Positions 62,351 through 64,000 of a DNA stretch of 64,000 nucleotides are shown here, piece after piece; the stretch's first letter is position 1; each line of letters opens with the position of its first letter. A model generated the notes under the pieces. That model saw only the letters and a program-made list of their open reading frames with translations, was not told the DNA's origin and did not search any database. The translations under genes and the position numbers were made by a program. The stretch is from Cichorium intybus (lineage: Eukaryota; Streptophyta; Magnoliopsida; Asterales; Asteraceae): assembly GCA_023525715.1 (NCBI GenBank), contig CM042013.1, positions 80,055,494 to 80,119,493 on the forward strand. The letters run 5' to 3'.

Positions 62351-64000
62351 CAACAAAATTTAAAGCTTTGCTCCCAGATCACTTCATGAGCTCATTTAGG
62401 ACATAATCACTGAAAAAACTCTCACCAACATATTTTATATAAATAAGTTTTAATGAAAAAGCTTTGGGTATAAAAGCTCCCACGCAAGTTCGTTCATAGA
62501 AAAAGGACGGCCTCAAATGATATTAGTCACAATATGTACAAACAAAATATTGTACTCCAATACGTATTTATAGACGGACAGTTTAAGTTTTATCCATCGA
62601 ATTATCCATATTTTATTAAAAAAATTCCTATCTGCAATTAAAGAATAAAAAAACTCATTTATGGACTTATGCATGTTATAGAATTTACTCAATAGTCTTT
62701 TCTATATTGAATGTCCAAAAGCAACTATTTATAAGGATCGATCCTTCAAAGCTAAAGATGTCTAGTAAAGGTCTTTTAAGTGTTTTTTTGACTTGTTATC
62801 CAATATCTATCTTATTTGAGTAATTGGAGATATGCTTTAAGACATACTACTAATAACTTAGTATTTGATTGGCGTCTAATTAATGTTCCAAAATCTAGAT
62901 TACATTTTATAATAATAACATTAAAAACTTGTGTGTTGAAAGTACCAAAGTGAGTACCACGGTGATGACAACATATAAAGTTATCGTTTCTAGTTTTATA
63001 TTCCATCATGATGAAAATGGGAAATGATTTGAAAGTAAAATATTAACGATTTTTACACTCCATGAAGACTATAAATAAATACGAAAAGAGAAGTAATTTC
63101 TATAGTCAAAATTTTATCTGAAAATCCTTATAGCAAGTAGGCAAATTCTTTTTGGTTTGTCAGATTAAATACAAGAAGTAATAACCTACTTTGTTTTTTC
63201 TAATAGCAAAAAGCAATAAATTATAATGTAATCTTATATATTTGTTTTTGAATGATTAATTCTTTTGGACACATACCACGATACGTACACGGATGTAATT
63301 TTATACTGTTACAATATTATGTTTTTATTATTTATTAGAACATTTCAGTTTTATTTTTGTTTTATTATAGTTTATAACATAAAAAGATTTACCCGATTAT
63401 AATAGTAAAAGATAATTTGTATATTGATGTCAATATTAGTTAGTAAAATTTTTAGAATATAATGTGATATTAAAAATAAGCGAAGATATAATAAACGCAA
63501 TCAACGTATCATTAAATTTTATTTTATGTTTATAACACATTATTTTAATCAAGTGATTAAACAAATGCAAGTATCAATTACTTAAACAAAGCATTAGATA
63601 AACTGTGGCATTTATTTATGATACTATTACAAATCCCTTTACCTTTAAATTCACTATCCTTTTCCATCTTTTCCTTGTTAGTGTGGCTAGGTTGGTGTGT
63701 TGGCAAGATCTTGTCCACATAAAATATATTGTTCTCATTTTTTTATTTTTTTAAGTGTGCTACAAATGAAGCCCAGCCTAGCTGGGTGGATGCACCCGGG
63801 TTATCTATCCATGTGGTGGTTATCTATCCACATAAAATATATTGTTCTCATATGACGTATATTCCTATTGAAAGAAGGCAACCCTTTACGTTCACGACTT
63901 CCTTGCCTCTATCTTTTTTAGCTTTAAGTTTAACATGTGTCTTTCGGTTTCTTATGAAAACCATATGATCTGAACAACACTCATCTCGTACACTGAACCA
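62351..64000. other. AT-rich intergenic DNA
   Basis: No gene recognised. A 25-bp direct repeat, 'tccacataaaatatattg' plus 'ttctcat', occurs at 63714-63738 and 63827-63851. The short open frame spanning it (63729-63968) has no recognisable domain. Confidence 0.6.

Overview
This is a nuclear window from a flowering plant. It holds one complete intron-containing host gene at the right end and about 54 kb of nested transposable elements to its left. The plant calls rest on a 13-exon MATE transporter with GT-AG introns, chromodomain Gypsy, Copia and Athila-type LTR retrotransposons primed by tRNA-iMet or tRNA-Asp, a PIF/Harbinger-like element, a Helitron, and long (TA)n tracts. A eudicot is most likely. 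I would guess Asteraceae, but only on general impression. There is no operon, CRISPR array, tRNA or rRNA gene.

Layout, left to right. 1-1972: AT-rich intergenic DNA, two (TA)n tracts and a MITE. 1973-20419: a probable CACTA element holding a small hAT MITE, split by a complete Tekay-like chromovirus on the minus strand (4641-20242, TSD TAATT). That Gypsy element is itself broken by a plus-strand solo LTR of its own family in pol (9941-12978, TSD ATACG) and by a Harbinger-like element in gag (14344-16858, TSD TAA). The Harbinger-like element carries two tandem copies of what looks like the last part of an adenylosuccinate lyase gene. 20565-34180: a MITE split by a nearly intact Copia element (20601-33831, TSD GGAAG), whose 5' LTR holds a 4.1 kb Helitron inside its AT tract. 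34185-35405: a possible TIR element.

35688-54011: a second, short-LTR Copia element (TSD ATAAG) split twice. The first split is an Athila-type non-autonomous element without pol (37892-44373, TSD ATTCA). The second is a large Copia-derived non-autonomous element (46234-53598, TSD CCAAG) whose interior is dead although its two LTRs are almost identical. 54017-56940: a truncated FAR1-domain gene fragment and degenerate repeats. 56941-60530: the intact MATE citrate-efflux-type gene (DTX42-like) on the minus strand, with a pair of MITEs in one intron. 60531-64000: its upstream region, AT-rich, with one short organelle-like insert.

Relationships. The only gene that looks able to serve the host is the MATE transporter. 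The other coding sequence is element-encoded or captured. The nonsense mutations I can assign in the elements are readable as C-to-T changes in CG or CHG context, which fits DNA-methylated, silenced repeats. The two non-autonomous LTR elements have the most similar long LTRs and intact ends, so they look young and were probably moved by proteins supplied in trans. Coordinates of element ends come from matching the two ends and the target-site duplications by eye. Clade names and captured-gene identities are inferences from motifs read in the sequence, not from a search.
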